Of a stretch of 64,000 nt of DNA, positions 10,915-21,360 are shown piece by piece. Origin of the DNA: Inia geoffrensis (taxonomy: Eukaryota; Chordata; Mammalia; Artiodactyla; Iniidae); assembly GCA_036417435.1 (NCBI GenBank), contig CM070905.1, positions 24,963,592 through 25,027,591 of the forward strand. Direction: 5' to 3'. Every line of letters begins with the position of its first letter. Positions within the stretch are counted from its first letter, which is position 1. The notes beneath the pieces are model-generated. The model did no database searches, was not told the origin of the DNA, and worked only from the letters and a program-made list of their open reading frames with translations. Both the position numbers and the translations under genes were made by a program.

Positions 10915-11720
10915 CAGTCCGGGCCAGGCACAGAACTAGGTAGAGGGGTTACATATGAAGACCACAGGTTTTGCCTTCAGAACCCAGGTTAGCAGAGGGG
11001 AGAGATGGGTGTTGACTCACACAATCACAGCAGTTCTAACAGTTTGAAAGTGCAGATGAAGGGCTTCCCTTATGGCACAGTGGTTAGGAATCTGCCTGCC
11101 AATGCAGGGGACATGGGTTCGAGCTCTAGTCTGGGAAGATCCCACATGCTGCGGAGTAACTAAGCCCGTGCGCCACAGCTACTGAGCCTGCGCTCTAGAG
11201 CCCGTGAGCCACAACTACTGAAGCCCGCGTGCCTAGAGCCCATGCTCCACAACAAGAGAAGCCGCCGCAATGAGAAGCCTGTGCACCACAACAGAGAGTA
11301 ACCCCTGCTTGACGCAACTAAAGAAAGCCCGCATGCAGCAACGAAGACCCAACACAGCCCAAAATAAATAAATAAATAAATTTATTAAAAAAAGTGCAGA
11401 TGAAGATGTGTGTAAGATGCTGGGGGAATAGAGGTAAAGTAAGATCACAAATGCTTAATTCTCTCTGGGTAGGGGTGATGCCAGGCTTGGTTCCGTGAAG
11501 CCAGTAAGAGTTGAACTGTGAAGAATGAGAAGGCGTCAGCCAGGAAAAAGGGCTCTAGGGACTACCCTGTGCAATTGCACAGGGATGGAGAGGCACGTGT
11601 TTGCAATGGCTGGGGTACAGGCTACATGGAGTGTAGGGATGGAATAAGTAAGAGGGAATAGGCTTGGAATATGGGCAAAGGCTAGCTCAGAAAGGACCTT
11701 CTGTGCTATTCTAGAGTTTT
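10915..11720 (-). mobile_element. L2 LINE fragment split by a SINE
   Basis: The left part (10915-11046) carries GGCCAGGCACAGAACTAGGT and CCACAGGTTTTGCCTTCAGA. The right part (11406-11720) continues with GTGAAGAATGAGAAGGCGTC, AGCCAGGAAAAAGGG, AGGCACGTGTTTGCAATGGC and AGAAAGGACCTTCTGTGC. These are consecutive L2 segments in reverse complement, so the SINE at 11062-11390 landed in an existing L2. Confidence 0.75.
11047..11405 (+). mobile_element. CHR SINE, long form
   Basis: A perfect 15-bp target-site duplication, AAAGTGCAGATGAAG, lies at 11047-11061 and 11391-11405. The head GGCTTCCCTTATGGCACAGT and the TGGGTTCGAGCTC B-box-like motif mark tRNA-derived Pol III promoter parts. The body has the long-form CACAACTACTGAAGCCCG and GCACCACAACAGAGAG segments, and the tail is (AAAT)n. 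The diverged head suggests an older copy than the short-form SINEs. Confidence 0.95.
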
Positions 11721-11929
11721 GTTGTTTTTTTTTAAACTATCTGCTCAACATCTCTAATTAGCATTTCATTGTTATAATCTCTGTGACTGAAATGATCTTT
11801 ACTTCAAATATTTCTGTTCACCACATTACATTTCAGCTAATGAGGGGATACCTAGTGGTGGGTGTTTTGCTTACAGAATGAGTTCATTTCTGGTAAAGGG
11901 GAGAGGGGCTGCTTTTGCTAGCAAGCCTT

Positions 11930-12300
11930 GGACCCAATCCAATACTGGCTTAAATAATAAGTGCATTTTTCTTCTTCCATCACGAGAAGGCTGGAGGTAT
12001 GTCAACTCCACAGTTGGTTATGTCAATGTCCAACTAAGGCAGCATGGACTTTACTTCTTTCTGCTTTTCTGCTCTGCTGTCCTTAGAAGGTGGGGTTTCT
12101 CGTCATCCTTCTGCCCTCATTGTCTCATTGTAGGAGGTCCAGGTATCACATGCAGATGGCAACATCTATAGAGAAACAAAGGGAAATTTCTCTTTACGAA
12201 TATCTCCATTTTTTTAAGAGCAAAAATCCTTTTTCAGAAACCTCCAGAAGAACCCCTCCTCCCTGCAACATGTTTTTTTTGGCCAGAATTCTGTCATAAG
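11930..12300 (+). mobile_element. Medium-reiteration repeat, family not named
   Basis: The plus strand reads TACTGGCTTAAATAATAAGT, GAGAAGGCTGGAGGTATG, TTTCTGCTTTTCTGCTCTGC and AAGGGAAATTTCTCTTTACG. This follows a common mammalian repeat with a CTGGCTTAAACAATA start. It may be the 5' part of the family seen at 3955-4140; that link is inference. Confidence 0.4.
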
Positions 12301-12413
12301 CCTATTCCTAAATCAGTAGGGAAGTGGAAGCACACTGAGAGAGTTAGACTATGCATGCTCACTGGTGACAGAATTGCCACATAGGGACAAAAATTGGTTT
12401 GGGGTGCGGAGAG

Positions 12414-12917
12414 GGTTAGTCTCTTATGCTGCTATTAGAAAGTACCACAAACTTAGGGACTTAAAAACAACACAGATTTATGATCTTATAATTCTGGATG
12501 CCAGAAGCTCCAAATGTGTCTCACTGGGCCAGAACTGAGGTGTCAGCAGGGTTGTATCCCTCTAGAGGCTCTAGGAGAAAATCCTTGCTTTTTTCCTCTT
12601 CTGGAGGCTACCTGCATTTCTTGGCTTATGGCCCCCTTCCTCCACCTTCAAAACCAATAATGACCAATTGAGTGTTTTCAAGATGCCCTTTCTCTTTCTG
12701 ATCTTCTGCCTCCTTTTCCCCGTTTAAGGAACTTTGTGATTCCACTGGATGTACCAGGATAATTCAGGATAATCTCCCCATCTGAAATTCAGCAGAATAG
12801 CAACCTCAATTCCATCTGCAACCCTACTTCCCCTTTGCTATATAACCAAACATATTTACAGAATCCAGAGATTAGCATGTGTAAATGCTTAGGGGGCCAT
12901 TATTCTGCCTGCCACAG
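12414..12917 (-). mobile_element. MLT1-type (MaLR) LTR
   Basis: Reverse-complement MLT1 features: AGAAAGTACCACAAACTTAG, GGGACTTAAAAACAACAC, AACTGAGGTGTCAGCAGGGT, ACCAGGATAATTCAGGATAA, TCTCCCCATCTGAAATTCAG, and the terminal GGGGGCCATTATTCTGCCTG. It is about 500 bases long, near full length for an older MLT1 subtype. Confidence 0.8.
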
Positions 12918-13400
12918 GGACAAAAAGACTTAGATGTTACAACGGTTCATGGTCCTCCAAAGGGCTACATAAACAGCTGTACAGTATATCTGTGGTATTA
13001 AAATATCACGGGAGGAGCTTGGGGAGTATTTGAGTAAAAACACGTCTACAAAGATTTCATGAGGGGACAGTGAAAGAAAGAAGGTTGAGAAATGCTGAGG
13101 TAGACTGATTAAACCAAGATCTAGCAGTGGGGTACGGGAGGGGCCATTGTGCCCCGAGGCAAGTGGCCTGTGCTACCTGAACAGTCCACTGGCAAGGGGG
13201 ACGGGGAAATGGCTGTTGGGTCTACAGGTAGGGAGGATCTGCTCCAGGGGAGTGACCTGAAGCCAAGGCAAGAAAAAGGGTGATCAGTAATTGGACAACC
13301 GGCAGAGAGCCATTAACTTTGGCAGGGATGAAGCCATGAAAAATCCAGATGGTTTCTGCCATCGTTTGTTCTGCCTCTCCAGAGGCATATTTTTTTAAAA
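12918..13400. other. No gene seen; possible hAT transposon scrap
   Basis: GGTTCATGGTCCTCCAAAGG and GGTTGAGAAATGCTGAGG (near 13083-13100) look like the inner ends of a small hAT-type element, but the middle is unrecognisable. No coding support. Confidence 0.35.
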
Positions 13401-14184
13401 TTTGCTTTTATTGTATCTTTAAATAAACAAAATGATGCAGTATCTTATCCTTAGAAAGCATCAAAGTTTGCCACTGGCTTTTAAAAAATATATAAATGAG
13501 GTTGCATAATACTTCAGTTGTGCTTATATATGTCACCATTGGACGGGTTGATGTCAGAACATTTGGAAGACGGCATCAAAATGGTTGATTAGAAATGTGA
13601 TAATGAAATTTCCTATTTCTTTCATACATGCTTTTCTTTGTATGGGTATCTTTTTTTTTTTTTCTTTTCTTTTTCACTAACCAATTGTTTATCTAGAAGT
13701 TACCATTCGCAATTCCATTACTTCATGAACTGCTCACAAAGCCTTGGAAAATTACTGCTAATTCTAAAATAATTGTACCACTTACCATTACTCAGTCAGG
13801 AAAAATGGGCATTTCTGTGTGCTTTTGCAATATTTAGATAGGCTGTTACATCTCTTCCTTTAAAATAGTCCTGATTGCAATGCAAATTGCAAGCTGTGAT
13901 GCCCTCACTAAAAATTGGAATGGCAACAACTTCGTCTGGTTGATATCCTCTGTTGACAGCGGGTGCTTCTGAGAGCTATGCTCAGTCATCTTGGGTCTCT
14001 TCACTAAGAGGCCCAGTGTGTGGTCTTTCCAGCTAAGGCTGGACTTTGCATCATCATGTAGTCATTTCCGGGACACACGTGCCTTCTCTGTCTATCAGGA
14101 GTTATGACTGCCCTCTGCTGCCAGTTGTCTCCACCATTCTGTCAGGCTTGGTACTGAAATGGGGGAAGCTGCTCATTGAAAATT
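13401..14184. other. Unassigned, repeat-free A+T-rich DNA
   Basis: No interspersed repeat is recognised apart from a T-run near 13651-13663. The block holds the octamer/TTGCAA motif group at 13874-13893. Absence of old repeats over about 700 bases makes it a candidate conserved noncoding element, which the sequence alone cannot show. Confidence 0.35.
13874..13893 (+). promoter_or_regulatory. Octamer with flanking TTGCAA motifs
   Basis: The 20 bases read ATTGCAATGCAAATTGCAAG. A perfect octamer ATGCAAAT (13880-13887), the POU-domain site, is overlapped on both sides by ATTGCAA/TTGCAA, which resemble C/EBP half-sites. Function is inferred from motifs only. Confidence 0.25.
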
Positions 14185-14435
14185 GAATTCAGTTCCACAA
14201 ACAGTATTAAATGCCTGTTCTATGCCAGGGTCTGTGCTGGTACGAGGGCTAAAAGGGCTTGGTCTGTGTCGCTGGGCAGCTGTAGTCTAACAAAATGGAT
14301 GAATGACAGGACGGTGGTGCAGAAGTGCCGTGAAGGCACAGATGGAGGAGTGGAAAGAAGGATCAAGGAAGTCTGCAAGAGCAGATGATGTTTCATCTGC
14401 ATCTTGTTAGTGCTGCGGATTAAGAACATGCTATT
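14185..14435 (-). mobile_element. L2 LINE fragment
   Basis: ATTAAATGCCTGTTCTATGC, CAGGGTCTGTGCTGGTACGA and CTGTAGTCTAACAAAATGGA correspond to the L2 reverse-complement order, normally GCACTGTGCTAGG-type text then a CTAGTGGGGGAGAC-type block. GAAGTCTGCAAGAGCAGATG and GTTTCATCTGCATCTTG extend it. Confidence 0.6.
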
Positions 14436-14498
14436 TTAAATGAAAGCCTCTTTCTAAGGTGGGCCGAAGGAATTTGGATAAGCCTAGAACTGCATTTG

Positions 14499-14736
14499 AG
14501 AATAGAACTTGCGAGGGCTTCCCTGGTGGCGCAGTGGTTGAGAGTCCGCCTGCCGATGTAGGGGACATGGGTTCGTGCCCCGGTCCGGGAAGATCCCACG
14601 TGCCGCGGAGCGGCTGGGCCTGTGAGCCATGGCCGCTGAGCCTGCGCGTCCGGAGCCTGTGCTCCCCAACGGGAGAGGCCACAAGAGTGAGAGGCCCGCG
14701 TACCGCTAAAAAAAAAAAAAAAAGAATAGAACTTGC
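14499..14736 (+). mobile_element. CHR SINE, short (CHR-2-like) form
   Basis: A perfect 14-bp duplication, AGAATAGAACTTGC, flanks it at 14499-14512 and 14723-14736. The body runs from GGGCTTCCCTGGTGGCGCAG to GAGAGGCCCGCGTACCGC and ends in an A-run. The A-box-like TGGCGCAGTGG and B-box-like GGTTCGTGCCC are both present, so the internal Pol III promoter is recognisable. A minus-oriented sister copy lies 570 bases downstream. Confidence 0.96.
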
Positions 14737-14744
14737 AATACCTA

Positions 14745-14981
14745 AGTTTCTCTGGATAAGAGTTCCTCAACCCCATGACATCTGGGGCTGGATAATTGGC
14801 TGTTGCGTAAGCCTGCCCTGTGCACTGTGGATGTTTAGCAGCATCCCTGGTCTCCACCTTTTAGGTACCAGTAGCACCCTACTCATGACAGCCAAAAATG
14901 TCTCCAGACATTGTTGAATGTCCCCTGGGGGGCGGGGAGGGGAGAATCACTGCAGCTGAGGATCGCTGCTCTAGATAGTAG
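14745..14981 (+). mobile_element. MER20 (hAT-type DNA transposon)
   Basis: The block has MER20 order: TCCTCAACCCCATGACATCT, GGGGCTGGATAATTGGCTGT, GGATGTTTAGCAGCATCCCT, CCAAAAATGTCTCCAGACAT, and TGTCCCCTGGGGGGCGGGG. It is nonautonomous, with no transposase. A 26-bp tandem duplication begins at its right edge. Confidence 0.85.
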
Positions 14982-15033
14982 ATTGAGAAGAATACAGAAT
15001 CCCAAATATTGAGAAGAATACAGAATCCCAAAT
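14982..15033 (+). repeat. Perfect 26-bp tandem duplication
   Basis: Two identical 26-base units, beginning ATTGAGAAGAATACAG and ending AATCCCAAAT, lie at 14982-15007 and 15008-15033 with no mismatch. Confidence 0.97.
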
Positions 15034-15276
15034 ACCCTAAAAAGAGAAGGAAGGGATAACAAGAAAATGGGAAAGAAGAGGAAAGAGGAGTCAGGGAGAG
15101 GGTAAAAAGTTAGGTTACCCTGGAGCTTACCTTGCCAGTAAAAAGATCGCTGAAGGAGGGCACTTGAAAAACAGGCATGTCTGCTGGCCAGTTTGAAGTG
15201 ATTTGCCTTGTTTCATAGGAAACAGCCTCACCCAAAGCTTCTTGTACACAGGTGTCTTCTGTGAGCGGTTTTGTTT

Positions 15277-15512
15277 TGGGTGGGAGGTGGTTTTTTTTTT
15301 TTTTTTTTTTTGGCGGTACGCGGGCCTCTCACTGCTGTGGCCTCTCCCGTTGCGGAGCACAGGCTCCGGACGCGCAGGCTCAGCGGCCATGGCTCACGGG
15401 CCCAGCCGCTCCACGGCATGTGGCATCCTCCCAGACTGGGGCATGAACCCGTGTCCCCTGCATCGGCAGGCGGACTCTCAACCACTGCGCCACCAGGGAA
15501 GCCCTGGGTGGG
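15277..15512 (-). mobile_element. CHR SINE, short (CHR-2-like) form
   Basis: The T21 run (15291-15311) is the reversed A-tail. GGCGGTACGCGGGCCTCTC opens the reversed body and CACCAGGGAAGCCC closes it at about 15504. Flanks share only TGGGTGGG (15277-15284 and 15505-15512), so the duplication is short or eroded. The body is close to the consensus form of the family. Confidence 0.95.
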
Positions 15513-16744
15513 GGTTTTTGAAATAGATTTGACTTCCACATACAGTGTAGAACAGGAAATGTCACCTTTGCCCCAGTAGCTAATCTGTAACTGGAATCAT
15601 TTGTTAGAAGAGAATATAGGATCATAGGTAACCACAATGCTAGAACTTGCTCCAGAAATCACAGCAATCTGGGTGCAGTCCATGAAGGTACACAGGGAAT
15701 AAAATGGAGGTTTAGGCTAATACAGTTTAGATCTCAAAGGGGGAGGAGCACCTCTGGTTGAGATCCGGTTTATAGGGGAGAATGCACCAGTTAGAAGAAT
15801 ATTACTTATGAAGAGCCCTAGCTTTTGCCCAGAAGAACACCAGAGGGCCAGAGTGAGCGCGTGTGCACTCCTAGACATCTGCGTGCTCTAGTTGCAGCCA
15901 AGGTGCCCTGCTCGGCACCGACACACACTTACACACACACATAAGTACGCTGCATTAAAGATCTGCTCTGGGAAGCTAGTATGGACAGAGAACAACGCAG
16001 AAAAGCACAGGCTGTCTAAAGGGAGAAACAGCACATGCATACAACGTGCAAATGGTGGTTGGAGCACTTGATGGGGGGGTCAGGAAACAGGGCTTCTCCC
16101 AGTTCACCCTCTGATTCTCCGTGTGACCCTAAGGAATCATTCCGCCTCTCATATAGTTTCTTCCTCTTTAAAGACTTTGTTGGACTAAGTGTTCCAACCA
16201 TAGACCCTTCCTGTTCTACCATCTTATGAATCCATAAAAAACCTGAAGTGTAACTGGTGTGACTCCTGTTGTTCACTTGGACGGGACATCTGTTTATAGT
16301 GCCTGAGCCAGACCAGCTCAACTAATGTCAAACCCACATCTGGGAGGGACACCAGGGCCAGACCTGGAGCGAAGGACCCCATGACAGCCTGAGGCTCCCA
16401 TCAGCTACCTGACCCCTGGAGGAGCCCTGCCACATCTTGCTCTTCGGGGACTCCTTAAAGGGCGTTAAAGTCAGGGTGCTGTCGTAGGGGGAAACAGAAG
16501 GGACACGAGAATGCAGTAGCCTGGGTGTCCTAGAAGCTTCCTAAAGCTGCTTTTGCCTCGTCTCCTGTGGACACTCTCTGTTCTCTCTGTTTTCCTGGGC
16601 TTGAAGCCACACCCATTTTACTATCTGTTCACTGTTGATAATGATGACTCAGAAGTGGCCTTCTGCTCTTGACTGTTGGCTGTGCAAGACGGGTTTGAAC
16701 GTGGAACAGAAGCAGAGGATTTGTGTTCCTGTTGCATATTAAAG
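15513..16744. other. No gene or named repeat seen
   Basis: Unassigned DNA with a short (CA)n patch at about 15929-15946. A 101-codon minus frame at 16016-16321 has no supporting feature. Confidence 0.5.
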
Positions 16745-17092
16745 CATTACAAGTCTATTTGTGCACAGAGCAGAGAGGATTTTTAGGGCAGTGAAGCTAC
16801 TCTGTATGATGTCTTAATGGTGGGTGCAGGTTATTATACATTTGTCCAAACCCAAAGAATGTACAACACCAAGAGTGCACCCTGATGTACACTATGGACT
16901 GCTGGTGATGATGTGTCAGTGTAGGTCAGCGGGTGTAACCAGTGCACCACTCTGGTGGGAGTTGTTGATAATGCAGAGGCTGTGCATGTTGAGGGCAGGG
17001 ACATATGGGAAATGTCTGTCGTTTCTGCTCAGTTTTGCTGTGAGCCTAAAACTGCTCTAAAAAAATAAAGTTCACTTTTAAAAAGCCAAGTT
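16745..17092 (+). mobile_element. Ancient L1 (L1M-type) 3' end
   Basis: The 3' UTR of an old L1M is clear: GCTACTCTGTATGATGTCTT, AATGTACAACACCAAGAGTG, CACCCTGATGTACACTATGG, CCAGTGCACCACTCTGGTGG, TCAGTTTTGCTGTGAGCCTA, and AAACTGCTCTAAAAAAATAA before the tail. A shorter copy of the same 3' end lies at 63820-63935. Confidence 0.85.
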
Positions 17093-17358
17093 GCTTTTAT
17101 TTTTGGTTTCTTTCAGCTTTTCCATCCCTCTCTGAGACTCAGAGCTGTCTTAATGAATCTTTTACCACACTGTGGGAAGTTGTTTACCAATTTCTGCTTT
17201 AATGCAGCTGGTGGACACTCACGCTGTCTGTTAGCCAAACTGGCTTTCCACCAACCACCTTTTCCAAGCCTCTGTCTCTTAAATACAATGTTTTTGACTA
17301 GACTAAGCATATCAAACAGTCTTTTAACACTTTGAAAGCATGTATTTGTCACCATACA
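17093..17358. other. No gene or named repeat seen
   Basis: Short unassigned spacer between an L1M end and an L2 scrap. Overlapping 60- and 83-codon frames on opposite strands are not credible genes. Confidence 0.5.
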
Positions 17359-17359
17359 A

Positions 17360-17475
17360 TTCAATTCAATAAATATCTTAGCACTTTCTCTGAAGAAGGC
17401 ATTCTGCTAGGTGCTTCTGGGTTGTATAAAGATGAAAAGAAGCTATGCTGCCCTTTTCAGTTTGAACTCCAGTGG
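17360..17475 (-). mobile_element. L2 LINE fragment
   Basis: CAATTCAATAAATATCTTAG, TTCTGCTAGGTGCTTCTGGG and CTATGCTGCCCTTTTCAG match the reverse-complement L2 tail and adjacent segment. Confidence 0.55.
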
Positions 17476-17844
17476 GATCTTAAGAGGTAAGTGTGAGTGG
17501 GCCTCCTTTCTTCAGGATCATACCTCCAGCCCAACTACTGGCTCTTTGCACGCCTGCCCCTCCTCCCCCAATAATGGGTAGAGTCCCCTTGGCAGCTGCT
17601 TCAAAAACAGGACAGGACTATGTTCATAAACTAGGTTCAACAAGTTCTTGGCAGGCTCTGTAGGTCACTGCGACCCTCCTCCACTTACTCCATCTGAAAA
17701 CCAAGAAGGTAGATTTAAATCATGGACAATGGGACCAATAACCCTATTTATTTCTGGTTTCTCTGTTGTTGTCATACCACTTCCCCCACTGCTTTCCAAT
17801 GAAAACAATATATGAATGCATTTACCCAGTAAATATATTATTGT
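17476..17844. other. No gene or named repeat seen
   Basis: Unassigned DNA between an L2 scrap and a SINE insertion. It provides the target sequence for the SINE at its right edge. Confidence 0.5.
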
Positions 17845-18219
17845 ATTTCCACCAATTTAAAAAAAAATTATTTATTTATTTTTGGTCGCATTGGGTCTTC
17901 GTTGCCGCACGCATGCCTCCTCTAGTTGTGGTGAGTGGGGGCTACTCTTTGTTGTGGTGCGCGGGCTTCTCATTGTGGTGGCTTCTCTTGTTGCGGAACA
18001 CGGGCTCTAGGTGCGTGGGCTTCAGTAGTTGTGGCACATGGGCTCAGTAGTTGTGGCTCGCGGGCTCTAGAGCGCAGGCTCAGTAGTTGTGGTGCACGGG
18101 CTTAGTGGCTCCGCGGCATGTGGGATCTTCCCAGGCCAGGGCTTGAACCCGTGTCCCCTGCATTGGCAGGTGGATTCATAACCACTGCACCACCAGGAAA
18201 GTCCCATTTCCACCAATTT
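17845..18219 (-). mobile_element. CHR SINE, long form
   Basis: A 14-bp duplication, ATTTCCACCAATTT, lies at 17845-17858 and 18206-18219. Inside, the reversed (AAAT)n tail is followed by GCATTGGGTCTTCGTTGCCG, CAGTAGTTGTGGCACATGGG, GCTCCGCGGCATGTGGGATC and, at the reversed head, CACTGCACCACCAGGAAAGT. Confidence 0.96.
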
Positions 18220-20869
18220 TATTTTAATCCATTCATTCCATTTTATTAGACTACTGGTACAGCCATATTTTGTGCACTGGGGTCCATTAGCTGTGTCATA
18301 GTAGGGACTATCTAATTCGAATGGATTTTAGGCTTAACTCCAGGTAATGCTGCATTTTACTGTGGAAAACAATATTTGTTGCCCATGATTTCTCATTTTA
18401 GGGGTCCACAATCTGTAGCTGGGCTATAGATTGAGCTTCAATCTTACCTGGTGAAAATGTAAGATGCTGGCTGTCACCATTCCATTTCCCACCTCTGCCG
18501 CTAGATCTTTCCCAGCAACCTGACTGTGGGCAGTGTTTCCTACCCCAGCAACCTCGGGAAAATAAAATAAACCTTCATACAAAATCAGTAGGGACCCTCA
18601 CATTAGGTGTGGCTATCTGGGGTAGGAAATACGCCTGTAATGCTGAGAGTACAATGAATTTCAAGAATACACGAAGGGGGAAGCTGGCTTTCTGTTGGAA
18701 CACCCCACCGGCAGGGCAGGGGTGCTATCAGTAAATGGGACACTAACAAGAACCCGAAGAGTATCTGGAATTCCAGAATTTCCAGTGAAGAGATCAGGGT
18801 ATAGCCTTAGACAGAGCTTGACTGTGTCAGTGGATTCAAAACCATGGCAGGCTTGAAGGTACTAACATTCAAGAGAAGAAGGTGCCAACAGATGATGGAA
18901 TTAGTGTAATGTTTAAAGGAGGGAGGAGAACATGTAGAAGGCAGTTAGTGTATATCCAGCAGTGTTAGGAGAGAGGGCGAGTAGTTAGGATGGAACCTTA
19001 TGGCCCCATGGGCAAGGCAACTTGTATAATGGGAAAGGATGCTTTACATTATCTCAAGAGGCGTATCCCAAAGTCATGTTTTCATTTCAAGTGATAGTGA
19101 AGTGTGTGAGCATTGATTAGTGTGAACCAGTTCCCAGGTGTTTGTCAAAGTTGCTGGACGTACAAAGCTGAGGATCATTGCTCAGAACAGGGCAAGTGGG
19201 GACATCCCAGAAGCTGTGTCCCCAGAGGAGGAGCAATACTCTACTTCATTCCCTTTCAACACACACATCTGTGACCCTCTGCTGTCCTTGTCCTTTGCCT
19301 ATATTGCACAATTTCATGCTCAGATGCGATGCGTGAATGAGAATTGGAAATGTAAAAAACGGACGATGTGGAATTAAATTTTCATAAATGGCAAAAAGGC
19401 TGAGTTTTACATAGAAATCCCCAAAGCCTTCCTGTACCCCACTAATGGTGCCTGTACTCTGGATCATCATTAATCAGAATATTATTTTATTTCTACCTTC
19501 TATTATTTAAAAAGCCCAATATTATTTGGAATATCTGATGAATTCAGCATACTATTGTATTGCCATCTGGGCTTATCATCTTGGACTTCCATTTCCAAGT
19601 CTTATTGAACCAAACACATTACAGCAATTTGTACGTGAAACATTCCAGCATCACTAAAACTTCTATAGTCCTGAAAGCGCAAGTTAAATTGAAGCATACG
19701 CCTTTGCTTACGTAAGGTTTTATTAATGTTACAGTCCTATCTGCAGAAGACTTTTCTTATCAAGGACAAAAATGCGTTACAGAAACTTCAAATTACTTAA
19801 GAGCTAGTGACTCGTACTTGACAGCATTTTCTGTCTAGTTAGAGGAGCACAGTTTTACCACGTGCCTAAAAATGTGTGAGGGAGACTTCATGCTTCAGCA
19901 TCTGGGCTGGCTCTTTCATTGGGTCCCTGATCTGGTGGGTCTCTCCTTCCCCACGAGCACTGAGAGCCCGGGTGGCTCATAATGTTTGAACTCAGATTGC
20001 TTTCATGCTGCTTCTACCAAAACCAGTCTTTGCTGGATCAACTTGAGTTTGGCTTGGGGAAGACCAAACCAACCCGCCTATGCCATCAGACAAAATAAAT
20101 TCCCTTGGCCCATACTTTTGCCTCTCCTCAAAGAGTATGTGGAAACTTCTAAGCTAACAGCAAACTCCGAAGCCCTTTGAAAGTGTTCATCTGCTCAAAA
20201 CCCCTTCCCATCGTAAACATCCTGAACAGCCATCCTCAGGGTTTCACTGATGGGATGCAGGCCGTCTTTCTCTGTGCTAACTCATCTGCCCGCTTTGGGT
20301 TTATGGTCCATTACTCTGTTCTTCCTGTTCATGTGGTCAGACTGACCCAGAGGCAGGCCTCCACCCTGAAGGCCTTTTGTGTGGCTGACGCTTTTCAGCT
20401 GTTAAGTGATTTCTCCCCTAATAGGTCCCTCCAGTCCCTAGAAGTGTTATCCTCTGCAAAGGTTTTCTCAGTGGCCTGGAAGGCAGTGATATTTGTTCCT
20501 GCCTCTTGGGCAGAGGAAGGCTGCCTTCCTCCAGCTGTGGCAGTGACGAATGACTGACTTCCCTCTCCTTATTCCCCCTTCACTTTCCCTCCCCTCCTCT
20601 TGGAGCCCTCTCTATAGAATACTACTTTTTGAAGCCATTGGTGGTCTAGCTTCACCTCCCTTGGTCCCCTGCCAAAATAAAAGAAAGAAGCTAGAAGAGC
20701 ATCTGACTTTACCTCGCCTTTCTTCAAAACCCGCTTAAAAATAATGTTTAAGGTTTAACATGTGGGTTGGAAAAACACCTAGAGCTTTCTACCTTCAATT
20801 GTACTTTTTAACTCTCTATGAAACATTCTTTGTGTTTCTTTATGTTTCAGGGTAGCTGTGTCTTTTATT
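18220..20869. other. Long stretch without gene or named repeat
   Basis: This 2.6-kb block has no confidently named element. A 126-codon ATG frame at 20177-20557 is the longest outside recognised repeats, but it lacks an upstream promoter, splice sites in register or a recognisable domain. Bases 20570-20620 are pyrimidine-rich. Confidence 0.5.
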
Positions 20870-21360
20870 CATTCAATCTTGCTGAATTAATAATCATTTG
20901 TTGGATGTCTATACATGTGGTGATACATGTGGTGTTGAGCCAGAAGCTAAAAAATATGATAAGAGGATTCAGCGTTTAGTAGGTAGGACAGGCAAGAAAC
21001 ACACATAAAATCCTTATGAAACTGTACAAGGAAGCATATAATTCGGTTCAAGAGCAAATGATACAGATATAAATGCTAAAAAGTTTCTGAGTAAAGGAGA
21101 TCAGTATAATCTGGAATGAGTGGGAAAAAAAAAAATCCGCAAGCACAGGGAGACCTTGGAGAGCCTTAGATGCTGGGCTCAGGGGATGTACTTTTTTCTA
21201 TAAAAGTGGGAAACTTCTTGGAAATATGTGAGCGTCCTCAAAGCATCTTGTGGGAAGAGATGAGCAGGCAAGAACTCTTTGTGGCTGTGAAGGAAGTGGC
21301 TCCATAAAATGTAAATTAAAAGCCTGTTCAGACAGGGAGAGCCTTTTGAGACTTTCAAAT
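20870..21360 (-). mobile_element. L2 LINE fragment
   Basis: CAATCTTGCTGAATTAATAA, TCATTTGTTGGATGTC, ACAGGCAAGAAACACACA and GACCTTGGAGAGCCTTAGAT track the reversed L2 3' half with heavy divergence. A perfect 12-bp tandem duplication (ATACATGTGGTG, 20911-20934) sits inside it. Confidence 0.55.
20911..20934 (+). repeat. Perfect 12-bp tandem duplication
   Basis: ATACATGTGGTG occurs at 20911-20922 and again at 20923-20934. Confidence 0.95.

Noticed and set aside
14459..14917. 152-codon plus frame and overlapping minus frames
   Set aside because: They translate the CHR SINE body and its flanks. Equivalent peptides recur at 15.3, 36.3, 36.5, 41.7, 44.8 and 60.5 kb wherever the SINE occurs.
20177..20557. 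126-codon ATG frame, among the longest outside recognised repeats
   Set aside because: No recognisable domain, signal or membrane segment and no splice sites in register; length is within chance for a 64-kb six-frame scan.
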